A stretch of 64,000 nt of DNA from Arthrobacter sp. YN (GTDB taxonomy: Bacteria; Actinomycetota; Actinomycetes; Actinomycetales; Micrococcaceae). This document shows positions 1 to 9,001 of the stretch, one piece after another. The stretch is taken from assembly GCF_002224285.1 (NCBI RefSeq), contig NZ_CP022436.1, positions 4,216,001 through 4,280,000 of the forward strand, given 5' to 3'. The first letter of the stretch is position 1, and the number at the start of each line of letters is the position of its first letter. The translations under genes were made by a program, and so were the position numbers. Below the pieces are notes generated by a model. That model ran no database searches. It saw only the letters and a program-made list of their open reading frames with translations, and was not told the DNA's origin.

Positions 1-2
1 TC

Positions 3-809
3 TACTACTACCTGACCGCCGACGAACGCACCGGCGATCTCCTCACCGAACTGGTGGACAGCGACCAGAACTTCCTCGGCTTGGACCCCGTCCGCAAAGT
101 CAGGCCCGACGCCGATACGTACCGTCCGGACCGCGGCGCCTTGGGCGTCGGGCTGGGTACGGACTGGGGCTCCCTCGCCGCCACCTGGCTGACCGATTGG
201 GAGCGTACCGGCAACCCGCGCTCACGGGATCGACTCCTCGGAACCATGGCAGACATCGGCGCCCTGAAGTACGGATTCCTCACAGGCGAAGCGCTGTACG
301 ACCTGGATGCCGGGAGGTTCGACACCGGCAGGGAAGTCATCAGCGTCTCGCACCTGAGTGCCGTGTTCGGTTTGGTGGAAATCTGCAGCGAACTGATCAG
401 CTTGGTGCCGGACAAGGACTTCGAGGAAGCCTGGATGCAGTATTGCCGGCTCTTCCTGGCCACCCCGGAGGAGCAGGTCGCGGAGGTAGGGCAACCCCTG
501 GCCGGCATCTACCTCACCCAGGCACACAGCCGGCTGACGGCCTATGCCGCGGACCGGCTGGGGTCCCCGGAACTCGCGGAGTTGGCCTGGGAGAGCTTTG
601 CCGAGGGCGGGGAGAACCTCAACCACGCCGAGGCCTTCACGTTGAAGAAGATCCTGCCCCCGTTCGTGCTTCAGCCGGTGGACGAAGCTCCAACCGTTTC
701 CACCAACGACACCGCGCAGTTCGGCTTGGCCGTCATCCAAAACCTGGCCCTTATCGGTCACCGCCTCCCGGCGGCGGCCGATGCACCGCAGGAGGTCCCG
801 GCGTCGTAA
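3..809 (+). CDS. Exo-rhamnogalacturonan lyase-like protein, C-terminal part (5' end outside window)
   Basis: The reading frame is open from the first bases of the window and begins YYYLTADERTGDLL, so the true start lies upstream and only about 268 residues are seen. The pattern (a TADERTGD helix, a GTDWGSLAATWLTDWERTG segment, then SHLSAVFG and a QYCRLF helix) fits an alpha/alpha-toroid of the PcRGLX/YetA-like type (polysaccharide lyase family 26). That family removes disaccharides from the end of the rhamnogalacturonan I backbone. The PL11 lyase at 5921-7951 acts on the same polymer, which supports the call. No signal sequence can be judged. Alternative: another (alpha/alpha)6 glycosidase-like protein. 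Confidence 0.55.
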   Translation, partial: YYYLTADERTGDLLTELVDSDQNFLGLDPVRKVRPDADTYRPDRGALGVGLGTDWGSLAATWLTDWERTGNPRSRDRLLGTMADIGALKYGFLTGEALYDLDAGRFDTGREVISVSHLSAVFGLVEICSELISLVPDKDFEEAWMQYCRLFLATPEEQVAEVGQPLAGIYLTQAHSRLTAYAADRLGSPELAELAWESFAEGGENLNHAEAFTLKKILPPFVLQPVDEAPTVSTNDTAQFGLAVIQNLALIGHRLPAAADAPQEVPAS

Positions 810-917
810 TTCCTGCTGCTTCCTGACCTTCTTTGCCGCTGATATGGGTGGCCAGCAACCCCAGAGGTTTGATTCCGCACTCGACTCGGCCCGAAGAAGG
901 TCAGGAAGCCACAGCCA

Positions 918-1796
918 TCAGGAACTGGTGCGCGGATGCATGATCCGCATCTGGTCCCAGGTCCGCTCCGAGGCGGCGATGTTTTGGTTGGAACGCTCGC
1001 GGTCCAGGGAGGCAAGCTCGACGGCGATCGCCTGGACAGCAGCCACGGCACCTGTCAGGGACGGGAAGAAGCCTGCACCTTCAGTGGGCACCACAATCCG
1101 GTGATCGGCATGCACCGCTACAGGCGAACCCGCGCTGTCGGTGATGGAAACAATGGGCGCGCCCAGATTGTGCGCGATGTCCACCGCCCGCATGGTGCTG
1201 TCGTAGACCCGCCACAGACTGATGGCGATGACCAGGTCCTCTGCACCAAGCCGTGCAATGGCGTTGGTGAGGGCTGCGACGTCGGCATCGAGGAGCCGGA
1301 CGTTATAGCCGGCGATGATGGCATTGTGCTCCAGTGCCTTGCCGGGGATGGCGTAACTGCCCGCGGCGACGATGAAAGTCTGCCGTGCACCGGCAATGGC
1401 CTTGGCGATTTCATGAATGGTGTCGGCGTCAAGGGTGCGCTCAAAATGGGCCAGATTGGCACGATCCGTGGAGACCGCAGCCTGTGCAGGACTACTGATG
1501 TGGCCGTTGTGTTCGGCCGCAACCTCCACTGCGCTCAGGGAGGCAAGAAACCGTGAACGCAGCTCAAATTGGAAGTCCGCCCACCCCTTGAATCCCAGTG
1601 TTTGCGCGGTTCTGGTCACGGTGGAGGCATTGGAGGCGGCTACCGCGGCGATGTCGCTGACGGAGCCGTAGGACGCGAGCCGGGGCTGGGACCGGAGGAT
1701 GCCGATGACCTGCATTTGGCGTGCCGCGAGCTTCCGCCCCTGGACACGACTATCCAGCCACTCGGTCAACGTTGACGAGTCGAAATCTTCTTCCAC
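918..1796 (-). CDS. MurR/RpiR family transcriptional regulator
   Basis: A 292-residue protein with an N-terminal helix-turn-helix of the RpiR type (about residues 20-90, with SVSDIAAVAASNASTVTRTA as the recognition region) and a C-terminal SIS sugar-phosphate-binding domain (about residues 130-260). RpiR regulators usually sense a phosphosugar or related small molecule. It starts with GTG behind a GAGGTAGG ribosome binding site. It is divergent from the MFS/GAF/amidohydrolase operon beginning at 1905, which is its most likely target. The shared intergenic region holds a 6-bp inverted repeat at 1844-1859. Confidence 0.9.
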   Translation of the reverse strand: MEEDFDSSTLTEWLDSRVQGRKLAARQMQVIGILRSQPRLASYGSVSDIAAVAASNASTVTRTAQTLGFKGWADFQFELRSRFLASLSAVEVAAEHNGHISSPAQAAVSTDRANLAHFERTLDADTIHEIAKAIAGARQTFIVAAGSYAIPGKALEHNAIIAGYNVRLLDADVAALTNAIARLGAEDLVIAISLWRVYDSTMRAVDIAHNLGAPIVSITDSAGSPVAVHADHRIVVPTEGAGFFPSLTGAVAAVQAIAVELASLDRERSNQNIAASERTWDQMRIMHPRTSS

Positions 1797-1843
1797 CTAT
1801 TGACCTACCTCACACTTTGGCCGTAACTTCGATACATCGCTTC

Positions 1844-1859
1844 TGCACAGACTTGTGCA
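1844..1859. promoter_or_regulatory. Inverted repeat, possible RpiR operator
   Basis: TGCACA-GACT-TGTGCA, a perfect 6-bp inverted repeat with a 4-bp spacer, lies between the divergent RpiR gene and the MFS operon. Position and symmetry suggest a regulator site; the assignment to RpiR is inference. Confidence 0.4.
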
Positions 1860-1904
1860 TATTCCTAAAAATGTACAACTTGGCCCACTTTGGCAGGAAT
1901 CACC

Positions 1905-3293
1905 ATGTCACTCACAGCACGCCTGGATCGTCTGGCTCTCAGTCGACCACACTACAAGCTTCTCCTCATCGGAGGCCTCGGCTATTCCTTCGACGGCATG
2001 GACGGTGCCGTGGTGGCCTTCCTCCTCCCACGCATCCAGGAACTATGGGGCCTCAGCACCGCCAGCCTCGGACTGGTGGGCTCGGCGGCCCCGTTCGGCT
2101 TCTTCTTCGGCGCGATCCTGGCCGGCTGGATGGGCGATCGCTTCGGCCGCAAGAAGGTCATGCTCTGGGCGCTGGCCTTCTACTGCGTCATGTCAGTGGT
2201 TGCAGCCATGGCCCCCAACTTCGAAATCTTCCTGATTGCACGGATCTTTGCAGGATTGGGCGCCGGCGCTGAAAGCGTGATCATCGCGCCGTTCCTGTCC
2301 GAGTTCATCCCTCCGAAGCGCCGCGGCTGGTTCATTGGAACCCTGGCTGGCTTCTTCTCCTTTGGCTTCGTGGCTGCAGCACTGATCGGCCGCTTCGTTG
2401 TTCCGCTGGGCGAGGACGGCTGGCGGTGGGCGCAGGTCATCACCGCTGTTCCCATCCTGCTCCTGCTTTGGTGGCGTCGCAGCCTTCCGGAATCGCCGCG
2501 CTTCCTGATCAGCCAAGGCCGCATCGCAGAGGCGACTGAAGTGGTGGACCGATTTGAGCAGAGTGTAATGAAAGCCACGGGCAAACCACTCCCGGCCCTG
2601 CCACCCGCAGAGGAAGAGATCACCAAGCACGAACAAAAAATCAGCATCTGGAACGCCCTGAAGTTCATGTGGTCCAAGGCCATGCGTCGCCGGACTGCCG
2701 TGATCTGGCTGATCTGGTTCGTGATTACGTTCTCCTACTACGGCTTCTTCTCCTGGATTCCCACCCTGCTGGTTGGACGCGGAATCACCATTACCAAGAG
2801 CTTCGAGTTCTCCATCCTCATCTATCTGGCACAGATCCCCGGCTACTTCTCCGCCGCCTGGTTGTGTGACCGGATTGACCGCAAGAACACCATCGCCCTT
2901 TACTTGGCGGGATCGGCCATCAGTGCTTTCTGGCTGAGCCAGTCCAACGATTCCGGCATGATCCTGCTGGCCGCCGCAACGTTGTCCTTCTTCCTCAACG
3001 GCACCTACGCCGGCGTCTACGCCTACACTCCGGAACTCTTCCCCACATGGATGCGTGCCACGGGTGTTGGCCTGGCCAGCGCAGTGGGTCGCATCGGCAG
3101 CATCCTGGCACCGTCCATCATCGGCATCTTCGCCGCTTCCCTCGGCTTCGGTGGCGTGTTCACCATGACTACCGTGGTGCTGACCATAGGCGTCCTGGGC
3201 GTGGTGATCTTCGGCGCCTCCACCGCAGGCAAGTCCCTGGAAGACATCAATGCCCGCGCTGAACATGACCCGGCCGCGGCAGGAAGCAAGTGA
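1905..3293 (+). CDS. MFS transporter
   Basis: A 462-residue major facilitator with 12 predicted membrane segments. The loop 2-3 motif GWMGDRFGRKKV is the standard MFS motif A, and RSLPESPRFL after TM6 is typical of the metabolite:H+ symporter/sugar-porter-like group that carries organic acids or other small substrates. ATG at 1905 is preferred over the upstream TTG at 1890 because AGGA lies 7 nt before it. It is first in a three-gene operon, and its stop overlaps the GAF gene start (GTGA). The substrate is unknown, but it should be what the amidohydrolase at 3794 acts on, or a relative of it. Confidence 0.88.
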   Translation: MSLTARLDRLALSRPHYKLLLIGGLGYSFDGMDGAVVAFLLPRIQELWGLSTASLGLVGSAAPFGFFFGAILAGWMGDRFGRKKVMLWALAFYCVMSVVAAMAPNFEIFLIARIFAGLGAGAESVIIAPFLSEFIPPKRRGWFIGTLAGFFSFGFVAAALIGRFVVPLGEDGWRWAQVITAVPILLLLWWRRSLPESPRFLISQGRIAEATEVVDRFEQSVMKATGKPLPALPPAEEEITKHEQKISIWNALKFMWSKAMRRRTAVIWLIWFVITFSYYGFFSWIPTLLVGRGITITKSFEFSILIYLAQIPGYFSAAWLCDRIDRKNTIALYLAGSAISAFWLSQSNDSGMILLAAATLSFFLNGTYAGVYAYTPELFPTWMRATGVGLASAVGRIGSILAPSIIGIFAASLGFGGVFTMTTVVLTIGVLGVVIFGASTAGKSLEDINARAEHDPAAAGSK

Positions 3294-3793
3294 ACACTGT
3301 GAACCCTCTGAACACTGACGGAGTTTTCAAGCAGACGCTTGAAGCATTGCAGCAGGAACCGGGAGTCATCCTGTTCACTGCACTGCAGTGGATTCCGCAA
3401 CGCTCCAGCCTCAGGCGGCTCTACACCAGCCACCCGGCCGAGTACCCGGTGGGCGGCGAGAAGACAGTGCAGATCTCCCCCGGCTGGCTGGGGACGGTCA
3501 TCGAGGAAAGGAAGCCGTTCCTGGCCGCAGACCTGGCCGCACTCCGCAGCGTCTTCACCGATTCCGGGCTCATTCAGCAACTCGGCTGCGGCGCCGTGAT
3601 CAACGTGCCGGTCCTCGACCAGCAGAACAACGTGGTAGGCGTCCTTGCGCTCCTGGACGCCGAAGGCAAGTACACGCAGCAGAGTGTGGAAATCGCCGTC
3701 GACGTGGTCAACTCCAACCGCGCCCACCTCGTCCAGGCCTTTGAAGCCCACCCCACCCAAGTCCCCGAAGCCCCTGCGAAGGACACCGTTTAA
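3290..3793 (+). CDS. GAF domain protein
   Basis: A 167-residue protein spanning a single GAF fold: LFTALQWIP near the N-terminus, then AVINVPVLDQQNNVVGVLALLD as the core strand pair, then a C-terminal helix. GAF domains bind small molecules or act as redox/ligand sensors. It sits between the transporter and the amidohydrolase. The GTG start overlaps the MFS stop by 4 nt and its stop lies directly before the next ATG, so the three genes are probably co-translated. Similar stand-alone GAF proteins accompany transporter/hydrolase operons. The ligand is unknown. Confidence 0.8.
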   Translation: MNTVNPLNTDGVFKQTLEALQQEPGVILFTALQWIPQRSSLRRLYTSHPAEYPVGGEKTVQISPGWLGTVIEERKPFLAADLAALRSVFTDSGLIQQLGCGAVINVPVLDQQNNVVGVLALLDAEGKYTQQSVEIAVDVVNSNRAHLVQAFEAHPTQVPEAPAKDTV

Positions 3794-5026
3794 ATGAGCA
3801 CCACCCCAGAAAGCACTCCCCTGGTCATCCGCAACGCCAACGTCCTGGACGTTGCGGCCGGCACCTACTCAACTGCCGACGTCGTCAGCGTTGACGGGAA
3901 GTTCAGCAGCGTTGAACCGAACGCCCAGGTACCGTCCGGTGCGCGTGTCATCGATGGCACCGGCAAGTTCGTGATCCCCGGCCTGATCGATGCCCACGTC
4001 CACGTGGTCGCCTCCAGTGCGGACTTCCGTTCACTGACGTTTACGCCGCCGTCGTATGTCTATGCGCAGACCGCACGCATCATGGGCGCCATGCTGCGCC
4101 GCGGCTTCACCACCGTCCGCGACCTGTCCGGTGCCGACTTCGGGTTGGCCATGGCCCAGGAAGAAGGGCTGCTGGAGGGGCCCAGGATCCACTTCTGCGG
4201 CCATGCCCTCAGCCAGACCGGCGGCCACGGAGACATGCGGTTGCCGGGCGAAGACCACGATCCCAATAGCCGCGGATGCTGCGGCATCGGACGCGTGGCC
4301 GACGGCGTTGACGCAGTCCGCGCTGCCGCCCGCGACGAGATCCGCAAGGGCGCCCACCACATCAAGATCATGGCATCCGGCGGAGTTTCCTCCCCCACCG
4401 ATCGGATCGACTCCACGCAGTACTCCATGGAAGAAATGCGTGCCGCGGTAGAAGAAGCCCAAGCCGCCAACCGCTACGTCGCCGCTCACGCGTACACGGC
4501 GCGAGCCATCAACCGGGCATTGGAAGCCGGAGTTCGTTCGATTGAACACGGCAACCTCCTGGACGACGAAAGCCTCAAGCTCTTCCTTGAGAAAGACGCG
4601 TTTTTGGTCCCCACACTCGTTACGTACTGGGCGCTGAAGGAAGAAGGCAAGGAGTTCGGACTTACCGAAGAAATGTGGGGCAAAGTGGACTCTGTGCTTA
4701 CCAGCGGGCTCGAGGCGATTGCCCGCGCTCACGAGGCCGGCGTAAAAATGGCCTTCGGCTCGGACCTTTTGGGCGGCATGCACCGCCACCAGAACGAACA
4801 GTTCAGGCTGTTGGGCAAAGTTCAGCCCGCGATTGACGCCATCCGCTCGGCAACCACGACGGCGGCAGAGCTGCTTGAGCGCGAAGGGGAAATCGGCGTG
4901 ATCGCGCCTGGCGCTGACGCCGATCTGTTGGTGCTCGACGCCGATCCTGTGGCAGATATCGCTGTGCTGGCCGACATCTCCGAGCACCTGGAGTACCTCG
5001 TCCAGAATGGCCGGATCATCCACTGA
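3794..5026 (+). CDS. Metal-dependent amidohydrolase
   Basis: A 410-residue amidohydrolase-superfamily enzyme. Metal-site residues can be placed: HxH at H68 and H70 (IDAHVHVV), the catalytic Lys near K191 (HIKIMASGG), H232 (AAHAY), H252 (SIEHGN) and D324 (FGSDLLGG). The set fits the Xaa-Pro dipeptidase/imidazolonepropionase-like subgroup. A C-terminal composite beta-domain with GADADLLVLDADP is present. It directly follows the GAF gene without spacing and is the catabolic enzyme of the RpiR-linked operon. The substrate (a cyclic amide, dipeptide or carbamate) cannot be read from sequence. Confidence 0.88.
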   Translation: MSTTPESTPLVIRNANVLDVAAGTYSTADVVSVDGKFSSVEPNAQVPSGARVIDGTGKFVIPGLIDAHVHVVASSADFRSLTFTPPSYVYAQTARIMGAMLRRGFTTVRDLSGADFGLAMAQEEGLLEGPRIHFCGHALSQTGGHGDMRLPGEDHDPNSRGCCGIGRVADGVDAVRAAARDEIRKGAHHIKIMASGGVSSPTDRIDSTQYSMEEMRAAVEEAQAANRYVAAHAYTARAINRALEAGVRSIEHGNLLDDESLKLFLEKDAFLVPTLVTYWALKEEGKEFGLTEEMWGKVDSVLTSGLEAIARAHEAGVKMAFGSDLLGGMHRHQNEQFRLLGKVQPAIDAIRSATTTAAELLEREGEIGVIAPGADADLLVLDADPVADIAVLADISEHLEYLVQNGRIIH

Positions 5027-5117
5027 CTCCGCTCCTTCAAGGTCTGTATTAACGCTCCAAAAGGCCCGATACTGTAAGCATGCTGATCAATATCGACCCG
5101 AGGAGGAGGCGTACATC

Positions 5118-5846
5118 ATGACCACGAAAGTAAACAAGACAATCATGGTCAACGTTCCGATCAGTACGGCTTACTGGCAGTGGACACAGTTCGAGGAATT
5201 TCCGCATTTCATGGGCGGAGTAGAACGCGTGACGCGGCTCAGTGAGGACCGACTGGAGTGGGTGGCCGAAATCGCCGGCGTTCATCGGCGCTGGGAAGCC
5301 AAAATCGTTCAACAGGACCAGAACCGGGCCGTGGCCTGGGCCGCCGTGGAGGGTGCCAAAAACGCCGGTTGGGTTGAGTTCAAAGAAGCTGGACCCAGCC
5401 AGACGTCACTGCACCTGTCCCTGGAATACGAACCGCACGGCGTCCTGGAATTCCTGGGGGACAAGCTGCATATCGTTGAAAGGCAGGCTGAGTCAGACTT
5501 GAAGAAGTTCAAGGAGTACATCGAAAAGCAGACCCCGGAGACGGGAACGACTGCCGGGACCACCGCGGCACCTGCGGCCGGGTCGGGAACGGCGGCCGGG
5601 ACCACCGCGGCACCCGCGGCCGGGTCGGGCACGACTGCCGTATCGGGAACAGCCGCCACCGAGTCAACGCCGATCATCGATCCTGTCACCCACCCGTTCG
5701 ACCAAACCAATGGGCTCGCAGACGTTGATGGGGACTCGGACGAGACCGCCGAGAGCGACACCCGCAGCGCCGCGGAACGGACGGAAGATGAGGACCGTGG
5801 ACCGGGCTTCATTCCGCCGATGGGCGGCTTGCCAGGACAGCGGTAG
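5118..5846 (+). CDS. SRPBCC (cyclase/dehydrase-like) protein with low-complexity tail
   Basis: A 242-residue protein. Residues 1-135 form an SRPBCC/START-like domain (VNKTIMVNVP, QFEEFPHFMGGV, NAGWVEF). The rest is a disordered tail with two copies of a 14-residue Gly-Thr-Ala-Pro unit and an acidic end. ATG at 5118 follows a strong GAGGAGGAGG ribosome site; earlier in-frame starts are not needed. A shorter paralogue without the tail is at 23955-24449. The family binds hydrophobic ligands, and in actinobacteria it is often found among stress genes. The exact role is unknown. Confidence 0.8.
   Translation: MTTKVNKTIMVNVPISTAYWQWTQFEEFPHFMGGVERVTRLSEDRLEWVAEIAGVHRRWEAKIVQQDQNRAVAWAAVEGAKNAGWVEFKEAGPSQTSLHLSLEYEPHGVLEFLGDKLHIVERQAESDLKKFKEYIEKQTPETGTTAGTTAAPAAGSGTAAGTTAAPAAGSGTTAVSGTAATESTPIIDPVTHPFDQTNGLADVDGDSDETAESDTRSAAERTEDEDRGPGFIPPMGGLPGQR
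5553..5636 (+). repeat. Two 42-bp tandem repeats inside the SRPBCC tail
   Basis: The unit starting GCCGGGACCACCGCGG recurs with a 42-bp period (5553-5594 and 5595-5636), encoding two near-identical 14-residue units (AGTTAAPAAGSGT plus one residue). It is likely to expand or contract by slippage. Confidence 0.85.
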
Positions 5847-5869
5847 TGTCCACACAGCAAAAAGAATCA

Positions 5870-5906
5870 GTGTCGCCCGGGTCGACGCGACCCGGGCGGC
5901 ACTTTT
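5870..5906. terminator. Bidirectional hairpin terminator
   Basis: Two 10-base arms, GCCCGGGTCG and CGACCCGGGC, around a 3-nt loop (core 5875-5897), with further pairing outwards, followed by TTTT on the plus strand and preceded by an A-run. It sits between the convergent SRPBCC and PL11 genes. Confidence 0.85.
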
Positions 5907-5920
5907 CGTTGACAGTGCGG

Positions 5921-7951
5921 CTACTTGGTGCCGGTGTAGACGACGGCGGGAATCGCCGGAGCCTGCATGCCCTCACCGATGAAGAAGCTCGGGTGCGGCG
6001 GCTGGTTGTAGGCAACGTTTTCGCGGGCAACTGCTGTCCGATACACGGTGTCGTGCATCAGGGTCCGCAGCCGGACCTCGGTGGGAGCCGTGGTGGTGTA
6101 GATCCGCAGCTCGGTACTGTCAGTGGACGGCCACGCGATCTCTTCCCGCCAGTCGCCAAGGATGTCAGCCTGGATGGACGGGTTGCCCTTGGTGGTGTTG
6201 TTGCTGCGGGCACCGTCGGCGGTCAGGAGCCGGTCACTGGTTTCCGTTTCCCAGTTCCACTTGGAGATCGTGGGAACGCCGCGGGACACTGTGGCGTCGT
6301 AGTCATGGTCCACGATTTCGCGGAGCAGGTCACCATCCCACCAAGCCAGGAAGTTGGCGGCCGGGATCTTTTCCGCAATCAACTCACCCTTGGCGGACAT
6401 TAGCTGGCCAACGGGTGAATCCCAGGCAGCAGACCCGCCGATGGCCCACCCTTCGGCGCCTGCATAGCGGGGATCGATGTCGCCTGCCGCCCCACGTCCG
6501 GTGTCTTTGATGGCCGGGATGCTCCACAGGACCTCACCGGTGGCGGCATCACGGAAGGTTGCTCCGCGGTTGCCGCTCTGGCTCATGCTTTCGTGGACGG
6601 CGAACGTTTCCAGCCCTGGCCTGGACGGGTCGAGGTCACTGGTGTGAATGGCATCGCCGTGGCCGAGCTTGGTGTTGTAGAGCGGCTGGCCGTTGTCATC
6701 AATGGTCATGGAACCGAAGATGAACTCGTCCTTGCCATCCTGATCGACGTCGGCGACGGACAGGTTGTGGTTACCCTGCCCCTTGTACTGATCGCCGGCC
6801 AGGTTGGAATCAAAGGTCCAGCGCTTCACGAGCTTGCCGTCGACGAGGTCGTAGGTGACCAGGACCGTCCGGGTGTAGTAGCCGCGGCTGAACATCATGG
6901 AGGGGTGCTCGCCATCAAGGTAGGCCACGCCTGCCAGGAAACGATCCACGCGGTTGCCGTAGTTGTCGCCCCAGCCGGTCACAGCACCGCGCTCGGGCTC
7001 GTAGGTCACCGTGTCCAGGATGGTGCCGGTCTCACCCTTGAAGACGGTAAGGAATTCCTGACCGGACAGGACATATCCAGCGGCGTTGCGGAATTCGGCG
7101 TCGGCGTTCCCGATCACTGTCCCTGCCGCATCGCGGGTGCCGTCCGCTGTCTTGAGGGAAACCTCAGCCTTGCCGTCGCCGTCGAAGTCGTAGGCCAGGA
7201 CCTGCGTATAGTGTGCGCCAGCCCTGATGTTGCGGCCAAGGTCAATCCGCCACAGCTTGGTGCCATCCAGCTTGTAGGCGTCCACGTAGACGTTGCCCGT
7301 GTAACCGGACTGGGAGTTGTCCTTGGCGTTGGACGGCGACCACGTCTGGATGACCTCGTACTTGCCGTCGCCGTCGAGGTCCGCCACGGTGGCGTCGTTG
7401 GCGGAGTAGGTGTAGGCCTTGCCGTCCGGCGTAACACCGTCGGCAGGCTTGTCCAGCGCGATAGCCAGGTAGTTCCGGGCCAGCGGCTTCACGGCTTCAG
7501 TCAGCTTGTCCTGGCCCTGTCCGTTACCAACAGTCTTGATGACGTAGCTCGACTCCGCCGTGCCGCCCGCGTCCGCGAACATGGTGGCGTTGCGCAGCGG
7601 CTCCGGGGTGATGTTGACGCCGTCGCGCAGGACCTGGAAGCCGATGCTGTCCTTGTCCAGGCCCAACATGCGCCAGCTCACCGTGACGCCTTGGTCGGTC
7701 AGGACGGCGACCGGTGCACGGTCCAGGTTTTCCACTTGGCGCTTCAGCGATGCTGTGTCCTTCGCGGCAGGCACGACGCCGGGAAGGTTGGCTTGCGCTG
7801 CCTGCGGGACCTGGGCCGGGACTGCTTGCGCGAGCGGGACACCCGTCAGCGCGATGGCGGCGGCTGCAAGGGAAGCGGAGGCGGCGAGGGGCACTGCTTT
7901 CCACGCACGGCCACGGGCGGAGCGGTAGGAACACTTTGAGGGGTATTTCAA
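5921..7951 (-). CDS. Secreted rhamnogalacturonan lyase (PL11)
   Basis: A 676-residue secreted protein of polysaccharide lyase family 11, which cleaves the rhamnogalacturonan I backbone by beta-elimination. Visible signs: an N-terminal signal peptide ending near LAQAVPAQ, an N-terminal beta domain (VTVSWRMLGLD), and an eight-bladed propeller rich in D-D-D-G calcium-type loops (VADLDGDGKYE, AYDFDGDGKAE, VADVDQDGKDE). TTG at 7951 is chosen because a full AAAGGAG site lies 7 nt upstream; the further GTG at 7993 has none. A LacI-type palindrome lies about 110 bp upstream. A terminator follows. Confidence 0.92.
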   Translation of the reverse strand: MKYPSKCSYRSARGRAWKAVPLAASASLAAAAIALTGVPLAQAVPAQVPQAAQANLPGVVPAAKDTASLKRQVENLDRAPVAVLTDQGVTVSWRMLGLDKDSIGFQVLRDGVNITPEPLRNATMFADAGGTAESSYVIKTVGNGQGQDKLTEAVKPLARNYLAIALDKPADGVTPDGKAYTYSANDATVADLDGDGKYEVIQTWSPSNAKDNSQSGYTGNVYVDAYKLDGTKLWRIDLGRNIRAGAHYTQVLAYDFDGDGKAEVSLKTADGTRDAAGTVIGNADAEFRNAAGYVLSGQEFLTVFKGETGTILDTVTYEPERGAVTGWGDNYGNRVDRFLAGVAYLDGEHPSMMFSRGYYTRTVLVTYDLVDGKLVKRWTFDSNLAGDQYKGQGNHNLSVADVDQDGKDEFIFGSMTIDDNGQPLYNTKLGHGDAIHTSDLDPSRPGLETFAVHESMSQSGNRGATFRDAATGEVLWSIPAIKDTGRGAAGDIDPRYAGAEGWAIGGSAAWDSPVGQLMSAKGELIAEKIPAANFLAWWDGDLLREIVDHDYDATVSRGVPTISKWNWETETSDRLLTADGARSNNTTKGNPSIQADILGDWREEIAWPSTDSTELRIYTTTAPTEVRLRTLMHDTVYRTAVARENVAYNQPPHPSFFIGEGMQAPAIPAVVYTGTK

Positions 7952-8063
7952 AGAACATCTCCTTTGATGCTGGGCGACAGGGGGTCTGCACACCAGTGTT
8001 GGAACGTTTCACTCAAGGAGACAGTGCCACCTCGCCTGGTGAGCAAGAGGTTGAAGTCCGCGA

Positions 8064-8075
8064 GAAAACGCTTTC
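8064..8075. promoter_or_regulatory. LacI-type operator candidate
   Basis: GAAAACGCTTTC differs by one base from the symmetric GAAAGCGCTTTC form typical of LacI-family sugar repressors. It lies 113 bp upstream of the PL11 lyase start, where a carbon-source repressor site is expected. Confidence 0.5.
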
Positions 8076-8323
8076 CGCCAACAAGGTTTACCAGCGCTTC
8101 AACCCCCCGGTCAAGGGTTTGACAGGAAATGACTGTGAGACTTCGGTGCTATTTGTTCGAAGTTGTCCGAAATATTTGAGCAGGTAGGAAACCTGCGTCA
8201 CCCACAACCGTCTCTTCACCACTAGCTTTGGCGTCGCCTGAACGTGCAAACAACCTCATTGGGTTACTTGCTGGGATCTGACCTTCAAAGTAGGTGGGGA
8301 AGGTACGCCGAAGGTGGTTTACA

Positions 8324-8373
8324 CGCTGGACTTGCCGGGCTGGACCGCTGGACTTGCCGGGTTGGACCGCTGG
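8324..8373. repeat. 22-bp tandem repeat, 2.3 copies
   Basis: CGCTGGACTTGCCGGG followed by YTGGAC occurs at 8324-8345 and 8346-8367 (one mismatch), with a partial third CGCTGG. No gene overlaps it. Confidence 0.8.
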
Positions 8374-8589
8374 TGGGAGCTCACTGTCAGCACCGGTTAC
8401 ACAGGGTAATCAAAAAAGTGTAATCGGTCACACTTCGCCGGATTCGCTTGTCAACCATGGTGGGCAACATGAACCATGAATGAGGGAATTCGTTCCCATA
8501 CAAGCTGAATCAGCAATCCTCACCGACGAGGATGCGGCCCCGGGCGAAGAGGCTTGGGGCTGATAACGGCCTGAGTGAAAGTACTGACA

Positions 8590-8760
8590 ATGACGACACA
8601 TACTGACTCCATCACGCTGAAAATCTGGGACAAGTCGGCCATCGACCACACCATCGATGCCGCCGTCCAGTCCCTCTCACACCGGGCAGCTGCAGAAAAC
8701 TGCGGAATCGCAGTCACCCTGAGCGGACCCAAAACCTTCACCGTGAGCCTGAGCCGCTAA
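8590..8760 (+). CDS. Small conserved-type protein, function unknown
   Basis: A 56-residue frame (ATG 8590; GTG at 8575 is an alternative). It encodes an alternating hydrophobic/charged peptide with DKSAIDHTIDAAVQSL as a probable helix and GIAVTLSGPKTFTVSLS as two strands. No family is recognised. A 22-bp perfect-stem terminator begins 13 bp after the stop, good evidence that this is a real transcription unit. The ribosome site is weak. Confidence 0.55.
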   Translation: MTTHTDSITLKIWDKSAIDHTIDAAVQSLSHRAAAENCGIAVTLSGPKTFTVSLSR

Positions 8761-8772
8761 GCAGCTCACAGC

Positions 8773-8822
8773 AAACGCAAGAGGACGACGCCGGTACTTG
8801 CCGGCGTCGTCCTCTTGCGTTT
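8773..8822. terminator. Strong bidirectional terminator
   Basis: A 22-bp perfect inverted repeat (8773-8794 with 8801-8822) around a 6-nt loop, bounded by AAA and TTT so it can act in both directions. Confidence 0.92.
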
Positions 8823-9001
8823 AACACTCGTCCCCGAAGCGTCCAAAACGTACAAGTGGTCCTCGAATCCACATCGTGACGGCATTCCTCAAGTCCTGAG
8901 CAAACCTTGATATTTCCTTGACGATTTCCCTGCGCATTTCTTGCGTTGGCGTTGGAACTCTAAGTGAGTCAACGCTTCAACGCACGAACGGAGGGATCAT
9001 A

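Larger units (their letters stand above)
7952..8589. other. Intergenic region upstream of PL11
   Basis: No convincing gene is seen here. It holds the PL11 leader, a LacI-type palindrome (8064-8075), a second looser site around AGCGCT at 8094-8099 and a 22-bp tandem duplication (8324-8367). Confidence 0.6.

Noticed and set aside
6593..7939. 448-codon plus-strand frame opposite the PL11 gene
   Set aside because: It is the antisense shadow of a gene with strong domain evidence; the translation is Val/Gly/His-rich with no fold.
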